In this document: positions 51,139 to 62,640 of the stretch, piece after piece
Layout of the letters: each line of letters starts with the position of its first letter
Position numbering within the stretch: the stretch's first letter is position 1
Assembly (NCBI RefSeq): GCF_022539665.2
Contig: NW_026712534.1
Coordinates: 182,135-246,134, forward strand
Length of the DNA stretch: 64,000 bases
Reading direction: 5' to 3'
From: Daphnia carinata
Lineage: Eukaryota; Arthropoda; Branchiopoda; Diplostraca; Daphniidae
The notes under the pieces: generated by a model
The model's database searches: none
Told to the model about the DNA's origin: nothing
Seen by the model: the letters and a program-made list of their open reading frames with translations, nothing else
Program-made: the position numbers and the translations under genes

Positions 51139-53974
51139 CAGTGATCGGCAAATCACTTGAAAAATGATTTTTAAATCAAATCAAATCACATTTCAAAAAT
51201 CACTAAAAATCAAATCAAAAATCAATCATTTTTCTAGAATTTTTTTTCAAATCAAATCAAAATCAAATCAAAATCAAATCTTTTAGTCATGTAGAAGAAG
51301 TAGTGAATAAATAAGCAGAAACACTTTGAATTTGTAAATTTCCTAGAGTTTTTTGGCTATTTTCAGCAAAATCATGTACTCTAACAATTTGTCTCTCAGC
51401 CGGCTTCTTCTTGCGGTTAACACCAATGAAGCAATGCTGAAGAGACGTTCTACAGGGGCACTGGAAGGTACAGCAGTATTGTACTTAATAAAAATAGATT
51501 TAATTAATGGATTCCTGTCTAACATTGACAAACTAGTGTCTTTGTCAGACAAATATAGATCAATCTCATCTTTAGTTGGGGAGGTCTCATCATCAGTAAA
51601 GCTATAGGGATCGTTATTTGAGGACAAAGAAGCAGAAGGGACAACACGTTTAGAAAAACTATTAATTCTAGAATTTAATCTACTTCGGGCGTGTTCCCTA
51701 TCATCTTTAGATGACATCCAGGTAAACTTGAATTTAGGATGGGAGACGGATGCCAATATGTAGTCATCCTTAGTGAAAAGAGCACCAAATATAAAGTAGG
51801 CAATACATTACATGGTCAGTAGGCTACTAATTTAGCAATACTAGTTACCTTTGCTCAAGTTTCTCAAGTAATTTGTCGCGGATTAAATTGCCCTTTTCCA
51901 GCACTAAGCCTTCAAGCTTAACTCGTATTTTGGTTAGCGTCGGCAAAACATGGCCCAAGAAACAGTTGTCCTCACCCTGAAGAAGATCCAGATAAATTGA
52001 AATAGGCTGCATTATTGCAACATATTCAAATAGGTATTCAAGATCTTCTTCGTTTATAGATGGGATGGCAAGCTGTTCGCATAAGGAAATCAGGAGTTTA
52101 TGGTCAAGGTTTAGTACCACAGCCAAAGAATCGAACAAAGAATTCCACCTCGTTGGGCAAGGAGTTGGGAGATAACGACCTATATGGTGGCAAACCGAAC
52201 GATTTCGAGAGATGAAAATTATACTGTTATATGATTGTGACACAATAATTGTACCTAGTATTTGTTTTGCCAGATCACTAGCTTTGGTACTTCTGCCACA
52301 CTTGTTCCATAGATCTGTAACTCTTTTCAAAGCTCGATTGAAAAAAACCTTAAAAGACGAGTTAGATTTTAAGATAGCTTCCATATCGGTTGTTGCCAAT
52401 AAGTTTAAAGTATGAGCTGCGCAACGAATATGAGCCGGTAGCCAAATGTTTCTGTCTTCATCGTCGTCACAAACAGTAGAACTTAGAAGCTCGTAAGAAT
52501 CAATTTCTTCAATATTGTCATTCACTGACACGCTATCGACTTCCTCTCCAGCTAATTGGGATAGAATTTCTTCTGGAATTTCTTCCATGTCTCTGTCTGT
52601 TTCTATAGTTTCAACACAAACATTAGAACTGATTTCTTGGCTATTGTTTTCATCAGCAGAAGCCATGGAGGGAGAGGCAAAATAAACCCGCATAGCTTTG
52701 ACGAAATTAGACCCATTGTCTGTGACAATATGTTGGACTTTTCCTGCAAGTTCGTAGTCGAGAATGATGGAATGGATGAAATTTGCGATTTTGTCATACG
52801 TATGACTTCCTATAAGTAAAAGTAAGTTATGGAAAAAAATCATGACATAATGTATATAATGTATAAAGTAATACCTATGAATCTCTTTAAACCGATTGCT
52901 GCTGAGTGGCGCTTTAATGTAATTCCATCTAGCCAATGGGCAGTCACACCCAGAAAACTTCTGCGCCTCGAACTCCAAATATCGGTAGTCAAAGAAACAA
53001 CAGCTACTTTGCTAAATGTAGCCTTTAAATTGCTATGAAATTTTGCGAAATCTTTAGCGATCAAAGAGCAAAGAGTTTTGGACGAGAACAAAATAGTTTT
53101 TGAATTTAAGGCCTGCAACATCTTTTTGAAAAATAGGAATCCAATGTTGATAAGGGTAAAGCGTCGGCTATGATGTAATCTAGAATTCTTTGATTGATTT
53201 TTTCTTGCTCAGTTATAAGAAGTGGAGCTCGGACAAAAAACTCACTCGCCCTAGCTTTAGCTGCAATTTTCTGGCTATCAGTAAGTTTAGTCTTGGCAGG
53301 GTTTCTACCCGTTTTCTTTTTCAGATTTCTCTGCTAATTTATCCTTTTCATTTTGAAGCTTGAACGTGGAATATTCAGACGGGTGGATCTAAATAGCATA
53401 GTTTAAAGAGTCAACACTTTTCGCATAAAATTGTTTGTACCTGATCGTAGTGTCTCGAAAAATTGGTATTTGCACCTCGACGCCCAGAAATCAATTTCTT
53501 ACACAATCCACACTTCCCACGAATGTTTTGGTTGTAAGGGAGTTGAATCAGTCAAATCTTTTGGAAAAACAAACAGGGAAAAAATACCCACCTTGAACCA
53601 CAAGAAAGAATTTTGAGTCGAACTATGCTCTAAGCCAACAACATTAATGTCCTCAAAATCAATTTCATCTAACGATTCGTTTGAAGCCATGTTTTTATTA
53701 TCCTCACAAACACTTCAGCACTAGATACTTTACTATAAACACTATGTTCTATAATCCTGTCAAAAGGGAATAAGAACAATGGCTAATGGTCCTGTACTTA
53801 AAGTAAACCTAAACACTATTTGATTTTGATTTGGAATCGATTTGTGTGAACGATAAAATCATCATCAAAATCCCCATTTTAAAAATGATTTTTAAATCAA
53901 AATCATAAAAATCCGATTTAAATCATGATTTAAATCATTTTTGATTTAAATCATTTATGATTTGGCGACCACTG
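51139..53974 (-). mobile_element. hAT DNA transposon with intact ends
   Basis: 2836 bp. Terminal inverted repeats CAGTGATCGGCAAATCA (51139-51155) and, on the other end, CAGTGGTCGCCAAATCA (minus of 53958-53974) match at 15 of 17 positions. The 8-bp target duplication AATATTAT is perfect (51131-51138 and 53975-53982). Both ends hold many AAATCAAAT/GATTTAAAT words (about 51150-51280 and 53815-53960), probable transposase-binding repeats. The transposase reads on the minus strand. Confidence 0.95.
51343..53690 (-). CDS. hAT transposase, multi-exon (BED-type)
   Basis: N-terminal frame from 53690 leads to a BED-finger-like CGLCKKLISGRRGANTNFSRHY (about 53450-53510) that is in a different frame from the start, with a donor GTACAA after RHYDQ. 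The middle frame (52840-53121) has the first catalytic region (VSLTTDIWSSRR). The main exon (51845-52978) has IVTDNGSNFVKA, the C/H motif IRCAAHTLNLLA, CPTRWNSLFDSL, and the linker to the dimerisation region. The last exon (51343-51756) carries the hAT C-terminal dimerisation domain (PVERLFSIASLVLTARRSRLRDKL). The introns are tentative and the exon phases I tried do not all join, so the gene may be slightly decayed. Confidence 0.78.
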
Positions 53975-54136
53975 AATATTATATATAACAGTTTCATAAT
54001 CTCAGAAACCATACTTTTTTGATTGACTTTCGTCCAGGCCGTTATAAATGAGAAACCACTGAACTGGTTTGCTAGTAGGTAGCAAACACTATATCCCTCT
54101 ATTGCATATTCCTTGTATACACTCATCGAGAGAGTA

Positions 54137-54600
54137 TCATTTTCCTTGGTGATGACTGATGGATACCCACGGCCATTGTATAATGCTCCTGTGCTTTCGT
54201 TGCGTAGTATTTGGGAGCATCGGTGTAGTAGCTTGGAGTAGCGTATGCTGTTGTGTAATACTCGGCTTCTTCGCTGTAGTGCTCAGGTGCCTTGGTGGTG
54301 TCGTATAGGACGCCGGAGTGGTGTATAGTATCCAGAAGAAAACGAGCGTCATTGGTCCACCCATGGACTCACCAGCCATCAAGATACAACAGCCAACAGC
54401 AGCCTTATGGCCTAGTTAGCTACAAGTGGAAAACGAATGCGATTTAATAAATGAATCAAACAAAGGGCCTTATCAAAATGGTGCAACTAATTGAAGGAAA
54501 AGTCAAAACTCTGAAAGAATCTACCACGAATTTATTAATAAAACGTGTTATTAAGTTTGAAAACGATACTTACCCATGATTGTAAAATAATGTAGACTTG
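54137..54600 (-). pseudogene. Tyr-rich repetitive protein gene, short frameshifted copy
   Basis: Exon 1 ATGG (donor GTAAGT, minus near 54574-54577) and an exon 2 after AACTAG around 54418 mirror the gene at 11813-12640. The joined start is open (AAVGCCILMAGESMGGPM). A frame change in the first repeats (near 54300) separates it from HYSEEAEYYTTAYATPSYYTDAPKYY. Only about four repeats are left. A TATAAAA lies at about 54687-54694. Either a decayed or a very short member; I favour decayed. Confidence 0.5.
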
Positions 54601-54699
54601 ATAGCGAACAGCTGTGTGACACTCGATATACTACCGTTGCTGTTCCATGAGCCCATTCGACGTATTCCATATTTGTTTTATCCTCATTTTATAAGCACC

Positions 54700-56559
54700 C
54701 CTAATGCACGCCACTAGCCTGTGGCATTGGTAATAAGAAATGAGGTATAATATTGTAACCCGTCCTTTAATGACGTTGTCATGTACCTGAAGACATTCTC
54801 TTCCCTTCCGGCTGTTGGCGATTGCGATTGAAACCCACATAATCTGTGAAAACTAGGGTATTCTCTACTGTTGCACAAATCGAAACCTTTCGCCTTGATT
54901 TTCACCAGTTTACAGGGGAAATAAAGATACGTCCTATAATGATAACGCCATGTCAATCCTAGAATTACAGGATTAACAATAAATGACAAAAATGAATAAT
55001 GACGATCCTAAATTTGCTTCAACTTATTTTTTCCCCACAGTTGCAATAACACAGAACATCAATCTTTTATTTTCTTTTTTTTTTACCACATGCACCTTGT
55101 AATGACTGCATTCTGTTGTTTCTCACCACGTCCTGTTGGGAACTGGCAACCTGGCAGTTCAGCTCCCTAACATGGACGTGTACTCGCAGGCCCTGCAATT
55201 GTGGGAGCCACATGATTGCTGGGAAGAGACATAAAAATAGAAGGTAATAAAGACCAAGTTACTGACAACTACGTTTCTTTATGAACTGTAAGTTGCAGCA
55301 TATGCTTAAAACCATAGCAAAATGACTAGATGCAGTAAATTATTTTTCTGAAATTATAAAAACATCTAGAAATTTTCAAATACACAAAATCTGAACGGCC
55401 GAGTTGTCCTGCCCGCATATGGAGCGGTCACGCGGAAACTTTGCCACCGTTAGTTCACGAACCAGTGTCTGTCTCAAGTAGTAGCCGATTTTGATTCTTA
55501 TTAGTTTTCATGAGACAAATTAATAAATAAGTGAAACTATGGTGATGGTGATGCTGGGCGGCTTCTCATGTGACGTTTTTTTGTCTTAACACTCCTGAAT
55601 TAGTAACTGGGGGGCTACTGTATTATGCAGCCGATTTGAAAAAGCAGTTGAGCATGTTGTGTTCCACGTGTGTTGCAATAAAAATCAAGTTGTTTTCTAT
55701 GGGTTGGACGCCGCCCAGATGGCCTAGGTTAAGAGATGAGAGGGTGGAAATCGTAATAATGAGAGGATTATTTCCGTAAGGATAACCCCCCTCACCCACT
55801 CCATACATTAGGGAAATATCGTGAGTGTGTACCCCTCCCCCTGTGTGCTATTACGCATGATGGTAAAATCATTGGACTACGTGAGACTTTACTGTTGAAA
55901 GAAAAATCCGCTACGTTCAACTCGGTAGCTCATGTAAGGATTATTACGCATTTATCGTCGGTGCAACAATGGCCTGTACGTTTGGTTTGCGGCAGTTCAG
56001 CGACAACGAAAAGCGATTACTCAGTGTATTTAAATAAGGTCTTTCAGTGCATGTAACAACGTCAGCTAATACCTGGTACACCGAGGCCTTAAAAATCGTT
56101 AAGCTCATGCCGGATCTCTTGCCTTCAAATACGAACGTACTATGCAAGTTTAATTTACTGATGTGAAATAAAGTATGATATGTCTCCATTTACGTTTAGC
56201 ATTATTACGCAGGGCATGAACAGTTTGAAAAACGTTACTTCTCTGTGTGAGCATAAGTTTTGTCGATTTGTACACAACCGAAGGCAGGTCTCACACAAGG
56301 CTTCTTTGATGCATGGCGGAGAAAAGAATACCTTTGGCTTGATTGTTGGCTGAAAGCAATCAATGATAATATTATAAATACCATTGATTGTTGTTTGCTC
56401 TGAAAAATTCCTGATGTGACACTACACAGCAGACGACTAAAGAAATTAGAAGATATGCGTGAATGTGCGGCTTACCTGCCACCTAGCGCCAAACCGAAGA
56501 GAAGTTTCCAAATTTTGTAGCGGGACTGCTAGATTCCCGTCACGAATGCTTGTTACACC
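54700..56559. other. Spacer without a supported gene
   Basis: No motif-bearing frame. Nothing notable beyond AT-rich sequence. A small inverted segment occurs at 55739-55800 (AGGATTATTTCCGTAAGGATAACCCCCCTCACCC...). Confidence 0.35.
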
Positions 56560-57000
56560 CAGAGCTGCCGTAATCGTGATTGAAAATTAATCGCGATTGC
56601 GATTTCGATTAAAATTTTAATCGGCGATCAAATTATTTAAAAATAATCGCAATCGGCGATTAAAGTGGAAAAAAATTAATTTTTAATCGCGATTATTTTT
56701 CGATTATTTAGCGACATCTATGAACGGTAGATGAGACTATATGAAAGTCTACTCATAGCTTTGTCATTTTTGTAGCAGACGCTTTTTGAAATGTTCACTT
56801 TTTCAATTTTTTTCAATTTAAACAGTGTTAAGCTATTTTCTTACTGCTAGATGGCGCTCAAAAATAATCGGAAAAACAATCGCTAAGAAATTTAATCGCC
56901 GATCAAATTTTTTCAACAGACGAATGATCGCCGATCATTTTTTTTGCGATTATCGACGGTTACCGATAATCGCTCAAGAAATAATCGGACGGCAAGTCTG
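56560..57000. mobile_element. hAT-like MITE with AATCG-rich ends
   Basis: 441 bp. The left end CAGAGCTGCCGT and the inverted right end CAGACTTGCCGT match at 10 of 12. Flanking 8-mers GTTACACC and GGTACAAC match at 6 of 8, consistent with an aged 8-bp duplication. Both subterminal parts are dense in AATCGCGATT/CGGCGATTAA words. No transposase. Confidence 0.65.
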
Positions 57001-57032
57001 GGTACAACTATGTGCGATGGCATACAGTGGCT

Positions 57033-57272
57033 AATATGGTGATGGACGTAGTCCGGCCATTTGGAGATTGTCTGACGCTAATTCCAGGTCAAAATGGCTT
57101 CAAGACTGTCGTAAAGATCCACATTAGCTACAATATGCTATTACACATGGCTGCACTCATGGTATATGGTGGCTATATTGTGATGAACGTAGTCCGACCA
57201 TTTGGAGATTGTCTGACGCTCATTCCATGTCGAAATGCCTTCAAGACTGTCGTAAAGATCCATATAGTCTGA
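57033..57272 (+). repeat. Tandem duplication, two copies about 140 bp apart
   Basis: GTGATG.ACGTAGTCCG.CCATTTGGAG with the following ATTGTCTGACGCT..TTCAAGACTGTCGTAAAGATCCA occurs at about 57040-57127 and 57180-57267. Confidence 0.85.
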
Positions 57273-57806
57273 ACAACCTTGGCTCGAATTGAAAGCGAAC
57301 GCTGTACCCCTAAATGAAGGAAGCTAGAGTCAACACGGATTACCGACCGGTAATTCGACCGATCCCACCTTGTTTTCATGTTCCTTAAAATTAGCTCTAT
57401 TAAATTTAAAATAAAAAATTTAGAGAAGCCTGTTCGTAAATATCTATACAGGTTAAGTTAATCATTCGACTTCATTGATAAATCTGATGCTAATTGCAAG
57501 GCGATAATGGATGAAAGAGGGACTTAAGGATCGGAACAGTTTGAATAACTTTAAATTGCGACTACATTGGCTGGTTGCATTGGGAACCAGCACTTAATTC
57601 TAAATCGAAGAAACTATAGGTGCCCACGTCGATTATAAAATGTGGTTAAAGTTAATACGGTTACGACGCACAAACCCACTCCTTTCTCACGTGATTTTAG
57701 ATTGACATTCATATTCACATGTATTTTTTGTACCGATAATACAAGAGATGCCAGTGCATTCAGAACATAAATTTAAATAATGTGTTCAGCCAGGATTTTA
57801 TATAAT

Positions 57807-58576
57807 TTAGTAAATCTTATAGCCTTTGCCGTTGAAAGGGATGTGAACAGGTGCAACTGGGAGCTCATATTCGTGGACGGGAGCGACGGGCAAGTGATCA
57901 CCTTTTGGCTGGAATCCAGCTTCGTCAGCCGCCCAGGTCAAAGTGAACTTCTCGCCTTCAGGAGAAACCCAGTAAGAAGATCCCTTGTTGGTGTTGCCTA
58001 GGACTTCACCGTACGATTCTTTGCCGTAGGAATCGTAGGTGACTCCTTGCATCTTCTTCTGAACCTGAGACTCTTCGCGGGTGGTGTAGTCAGATTGGGC
58101 ATAGCTATCGGTTGAAATAATAAAATTTGTCTAATGGTTATCTTTAGTTCTTAAAATAATGAGTATAAAGTATGAAATAGATTTACCTCCATTGGCTGCT
58201 GCCATCGAGATTGCGCTCGTCAGATTGGCTGGTGGCGGTGATGTCGGCGTATTTGTTATCCTTGTTGTAGCTGGGAGTAGGGTAAGCTGGTGCGGGGTAG
58301 ACTGGTGCAGGGTAGGCTGGTGCAGGGTAGGCTGGTGCAGGGTAGGCTGGTGCAGGATAGGCCGCTGCGGGGTAACTAGGAGTAGTGTACTTCGGTACAG
58401 GGTAGCTTGGGGCTGGGTAGCCGGGTGCGTTGTACTCCGGCTTGTAGCTGGATGGAACAGCGGCAGCGACGGCCAAGAAAGCGGCGACGATGAACTGTCA
58501 GAAAATGTCGTTTTAAATATAAAGTTAATTTTATTTCAAAATAAGAATAAGAGATGAAATGCCTTACGAGCTTCAT
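57807..58576 (-). CDS. Cuticle protein, RR-type chitin-binding (distant copy)
   Basis: Three exons: 58568-58576 (Met-Lys-Leu, donor GTAAGG), 58187-58494 (acceptor CTGACAG, donor GTAAAT) and 57807-58104 (acceptor CGATAG), 204 residues, frame open. Signal peptide FIVAAFLAVAAAVP after MKL. The repeat region is longer than in the other copies (about seven YPAPA/YPTPS units). The conserved SQSDERNLDGSSQW block crosses the last junction. The chitin-binding-4 core (SSYWVSPEGEKFTLTW, then AADEAGFQPKGDHLP) leads to the VHIPFNGKGYKIY tail. TATAG on the minus strand around 58633-58640 and the upstream ATCAGTTG are shared with the gene at 16409. Confidence 0.92.
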
Positions 58577-59760
58577 GTTGTATTAGGAGGGTTTGATAAA
58601 CAACTGATTTTCTGAGTCCTTCCATCCTGGACTTTTATAGTCGAGTGAGAGGCAAAGAGCATTCAGTTGACCTAGTTGTTTTGGCAGCTAGATTTCGCCA
58701 GAGCAAATTAGGTTTTGGGCGTTGAATAAAATACCTTACTTTCGCTTTTCACGTTAACCACGGTGCATTTTTTATTTTGTTTGGCTGGTGAAGGATTTAT
58801 TTTGTCTCCTGGTCTTTGATGAACAGAAATCAATATCGTGTTATAGGAGTATTCACACGTCTGTGTCTATGAAATACAAATAATATAATTTATCTTACTA
58901 AAATCAGGTTGGGTGAACGATAATTTGCTCAATTCCGACCCGTGATTAGACCATCCGATTTTTCTATTTGGGTTTTTTCACATGTAATTGTTGTTCTAGC
59001 GTAACAGAAATTCTATCCAGCAGACATTAAAGGAAGTAAAGAATAAAGTTCATTTATTAAAATTCCCAATTTTGTTTATTTTGTTTTCTAAGTTTAACAT
59101 TAAACGTAAGCTTTTCCCATAATGAACCGTAGCCTTTTATCAGTGGTAGTTAGATCATCTATTGACAGTATAAAAGAGTTGATAAAACAATTTATGTTTG
59201 GTAACGGTGTTGGTTCGCTAGCGCCGTTACTGCGTGTATATGCCTTACTAATGTTTATCTAATTCTAATTGCAGGTCTGGGAATGACTGGAAAGAGTGAC
59301 GCAAAGGTCGTGCCAGGTAAAACAACGATGAGCTGTGACCACGCTGGCTGGTTCCATGGAAAGCAAACGCTATCAACTCTAAATGGAAATTAGGTGTCCA
59401 CATGAATTATAAACGGTGGATTAATACGGATATGGCGACCAAACCCACTCTTTTCTCACGTTACAGGTAAGTTAAACTTCAAAAATATTTTTTATGAGTG
59501 TTTAATAATTTTATAGTTGTCACTAACAAAAATTTTACCGAACCGAAAGAGTTAGAGTAGTGTGTGATTCCATAAACGACGTCCACAGCATGACCATCTA
59601 TGACAACGAAACGTGTAAAGCTGTCCACCACTTTGTAGAAATAAAAGACATTTTGCTTACGTTGACGGCATTTATATTTGCATCATGCGTTCGATGTACA
59701 CATATAACTTATAGGACATGTTTTTAATATTCAATTACATATCGGGAAAGCTAGTAAGTA
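58577..59760. repeat. Duplicated cuticle gene flank, chimeric
   Basis: 58577-58920 matches 17123-17470 (the promoter side of the gene at 17122). From about 58940 to 59740 it switches to match 18915-19740 (the spacer and promoter in front of the gene at 19751). At 59715-59760 it resembles the 3' flank of the gene at 16409 (TATCGGGAAAGCTAGTAA). No cuticle exon follows on the plus strand. It is a mosaic of three cluster segments. Confidence 0.75.
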
Positions 59761-59769
59761 TCGTGGCTC

Positions 59770-60950
59770 ACGATAGCTATTGTTGCGAAAAATTTCTGCA
59801 CGGTCGGCCTAATCCGACGCAGCGCAAAGATGGTTTCTTCATCGGTGGACGAGAGTTGCCAAAAGAAGAACTGAAATCTCCTATGCCCAGAAAAATGTCG
59901 TAAAGCAAATACCACGTCTGAATGGAGCTTCTGGTGAAAACACACAAAGAACTATCGTGGATGTCTGCTAAATTTTTAAAAATCCTTCTGCCGATGTTAA
60001 TGGAAAAGATAATCAGTTGCGATGTATCGCATGAAAATCATGCAACTCGTCATTCGTGAAAAATAACGATATTTGGAACGCAAGCCTCGCCTCGATGCGA
60101 CGTTTTTACGGCAATCTGAGCTGCGTTGCAGTGTCTTTCATATGGGCTTTATTCACACTATACAACACGTTGCCGTGAAAGAAGGGAAAAAAGCGTAAAA
60201 TAGGGTGAATAAGATAAACGGTAGCGCATGATAAAAAGTGACGAATTGCGCGGCAAAATACGCTTATAATATGAAACAAATGGTTTTACGATGGAATTCA
60301 AAACTATGTCTGAGAATAAGAAAAATTGACAGTGTTATATTGGATAAACAGCAAGGCATGTCAAAAGTTCAAGTCAAAAGGTACATTATATTTGTTGAAG
60401 CCCAAGTAGTTGGAGGACCTATTTGGGGCTGGAGAAATCAGATGTTCAAAAATGAATTTTTTACGACAATTTCGATTTTTACGACAAACGATTTCAACAG
60501 CAAACCTTTGCGTAGTCCAAACTTCCCAAGCGCCGCTGCAGCGTTTGAAAAAAAGGGTGAAAAAAGGGTCTTAGCGCAACGAAACATTCCGTTACAGTAG
60601 GAGAAAAAGGCCCTTCGCGCAACGAAAGCTTTCATTGCAATAGATTGCACCAGCACTGTAGTCTGTTCTCCATACGGAAGTATGGAGATTTTGTTGACAA
60701 CCCGGCGCTGCCAAAGACTAGCAGACGTACCTAATCGCATCACAGCTCTCAATCAAATATATAATTTTTTGTATTCAAGCTGTGACAATCACTTTCTGTT
60801 TAGGCAATAGACGTATGGCTAGATATACGTGACGATGAGGTTAAGAAACCAGTTCTTAGCCTAATTTCATAGTGCTCTATGATCGTGGGTAAATTGGTTT
60901 AATGCTTAAATTAGATTTATCGTTAGTATTGACGTATTTCTTTTTTTTTT
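59770..60950. other. Spacer; no supported gene
   Basis: Two overlapping frames on opposite strands (60238-60600 plus, 60438-60752 minus) show no family features. Nothing else noted. Confidence 0.35.
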
Positions 60951-60959
60951 GAAAGAAAG

Positions 60960-62000
60960 GTGTCTAAACGAGTATACCGCCTTTTTTGTCACCCCAGCCA
61001 AATGCGTTTTCAAAGGGATAGTTTGGCAATTGTTTCAGCACTAAGAAAAAGTCCATTTCAAAGTGGCCATCATCTTGGCATAAAGTTTGATCTCCAATTA
61101 CTACTTGAATGGCAGTGTTTAAATGAAAACTGGAACAAACTAGAGAAAAATGGGATACTGACATCTGAACAGATTAATCTGTTGGTTGAAGCTACAAATA
61201 ACAAATCAATAAGAAGTCCAAGTGGAAATTTCCCTTGTGCATGCTGCGATGGGGAATGTGAGTTAAAATGTCAAAGCATGTCCCAAAGCTCAATTGGATC
61301 TTTATGTACTGAGAAACTAGTTATAAAATTTCGTAACACATGGACATGGAACAAGGTTGCTGGTAGATTTGATTTACATTTGTTACATTATTATTTGTTG
61401 GTTGAAGATTACTCACCTTTTATTTTTAGGTTTGAGGGATGTGATAGAATGTAGAAAGAATCTTGAGACACAGTTAGAGGATCTCTGCATCAGATCTTCA
61501 CAAAGCAGTTTGAATCTTCAAAATTTAACGAAGTAGCTCATCCTTTTCCCGTCGATACATTGAACAGGTGAGGAAAGTTCGCCTTGCGGAGGATTCAAGA
61601 ACTCGAGGGATTGAAAATCTGAATAAAAACGAACTGGATAAATCTAATGTCCAGAGAAAATGGTAGTAGTCTTTCCTTTTAGTCTTGTTTTCTTACAACT
61701 GTAGACTGTACATGCAAGGGTGTATGAAGAAATAGCCAGCATTTCATCAGAGAAGAGTAAAAATCCTGCGTCGTCACCTCACACAATTGTCGCTACCTTA
61801 ACTGAAGTAGGATCTAATGCTGCACTTAACTTTCTGTTTGCATTTTTCCGTCGCGTATGGCAATCAGGTAAACATAAGATTCTACTATAGCCGGCAAAAT
61901 GTTTAACACCTTGTTTTGCAATAGGCGAAGAGGGGGTTGCCTGGTTTGAGATGCTGATTCACGCACTAGAATCACATCGCAGTTGACCTCTCGCGTCTAT
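60960..62000 (+). CDS. Exons resembling a giant HECT-type E3 ligase (fragment)
   Basis: Several exon-like open segments flanked by splice signals read in order. 60960-about 61420 is Cys-containing (NFPCACCDGECELKC, WTWNKVAGRFDLHLLHYYLL). About 61532-61660 reads SSSFSRRYIEQVRKVRLAEDSR and ends before GTAGTAG. About 61710-61866 reads YEEIASISSEKSKNPASSPH and VATLTEVGSNAALNFLFAFF, with donor GTAAAC, and an exon after GCAATAG starts GEEGVAWFEM. The last two remind me of a conserved block in HERC1/HECTD4-like proteins. That attribution is from memory and weak. The reading ends early (stop at about 61986), so this is a partial or decaying copy. Confidence 0.4.
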
Positions 62001-62009
62001 CTTTCACCT

Positions 62010-62560
62010 TCTACATCAAGTGGATAATAGCACATATGACTCTGATTCAGGTTGCTCAACAAATCTGTCTCATTTCTGCGTTCCATTTTTTCGAGTACGG
62101 ATTTTTAATTTTTTTAAAACTTTCCTACCAACAAAAATTACGGGAACTCCTCTTCTTATTTAGAGATAGTTTATGTTCCATTCCTCTATGGGATCGACAA
62201 GTGGCGCTACAGCTTCTTTTAGAAGTCAGCATTTAGCGTGGAAGTCTCGTCTGTGTTTTATATGCTATACACGTTCTGCTCGAATTATGGGACGTATTGT
62301 ATATTATCGTGAATTTTTTTTGCCACCCCCATATCCTAGGGCTAGGCCGCGGGTAGGGACACTCCATGCTTGCGATTTTAGGGGTGATCCAATATTTGAT
62401 GTCTATGATTTATTTCATAGAATCCTGAACGGATTTGACATAAATAATTGGAGTTAAAGAGCATTCCTTTATCTTTCGAATGCAACAAACCCGGTAATAG
62501 TAAACACCACAACAACTTTTTTTTTTATGTTGTTTAAGGTGCCTCCCGTGTGGCGTTGCC
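62010..62560. other. Spacer before the non-LTR element
   Basis: An open frame at 62173-62457 (plus) has no recognised features. The region could contain a further exon of the E3-like fragment. Confidence 0.3.
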
Positions 62561-62640
62561 ATATCGGGAACGGGTCGTCCTAGGAGACCAAAATTAGCAC
62601 CGGAAAATTACTTGAGTAGATGAGGGGACTTTGACTTGGT

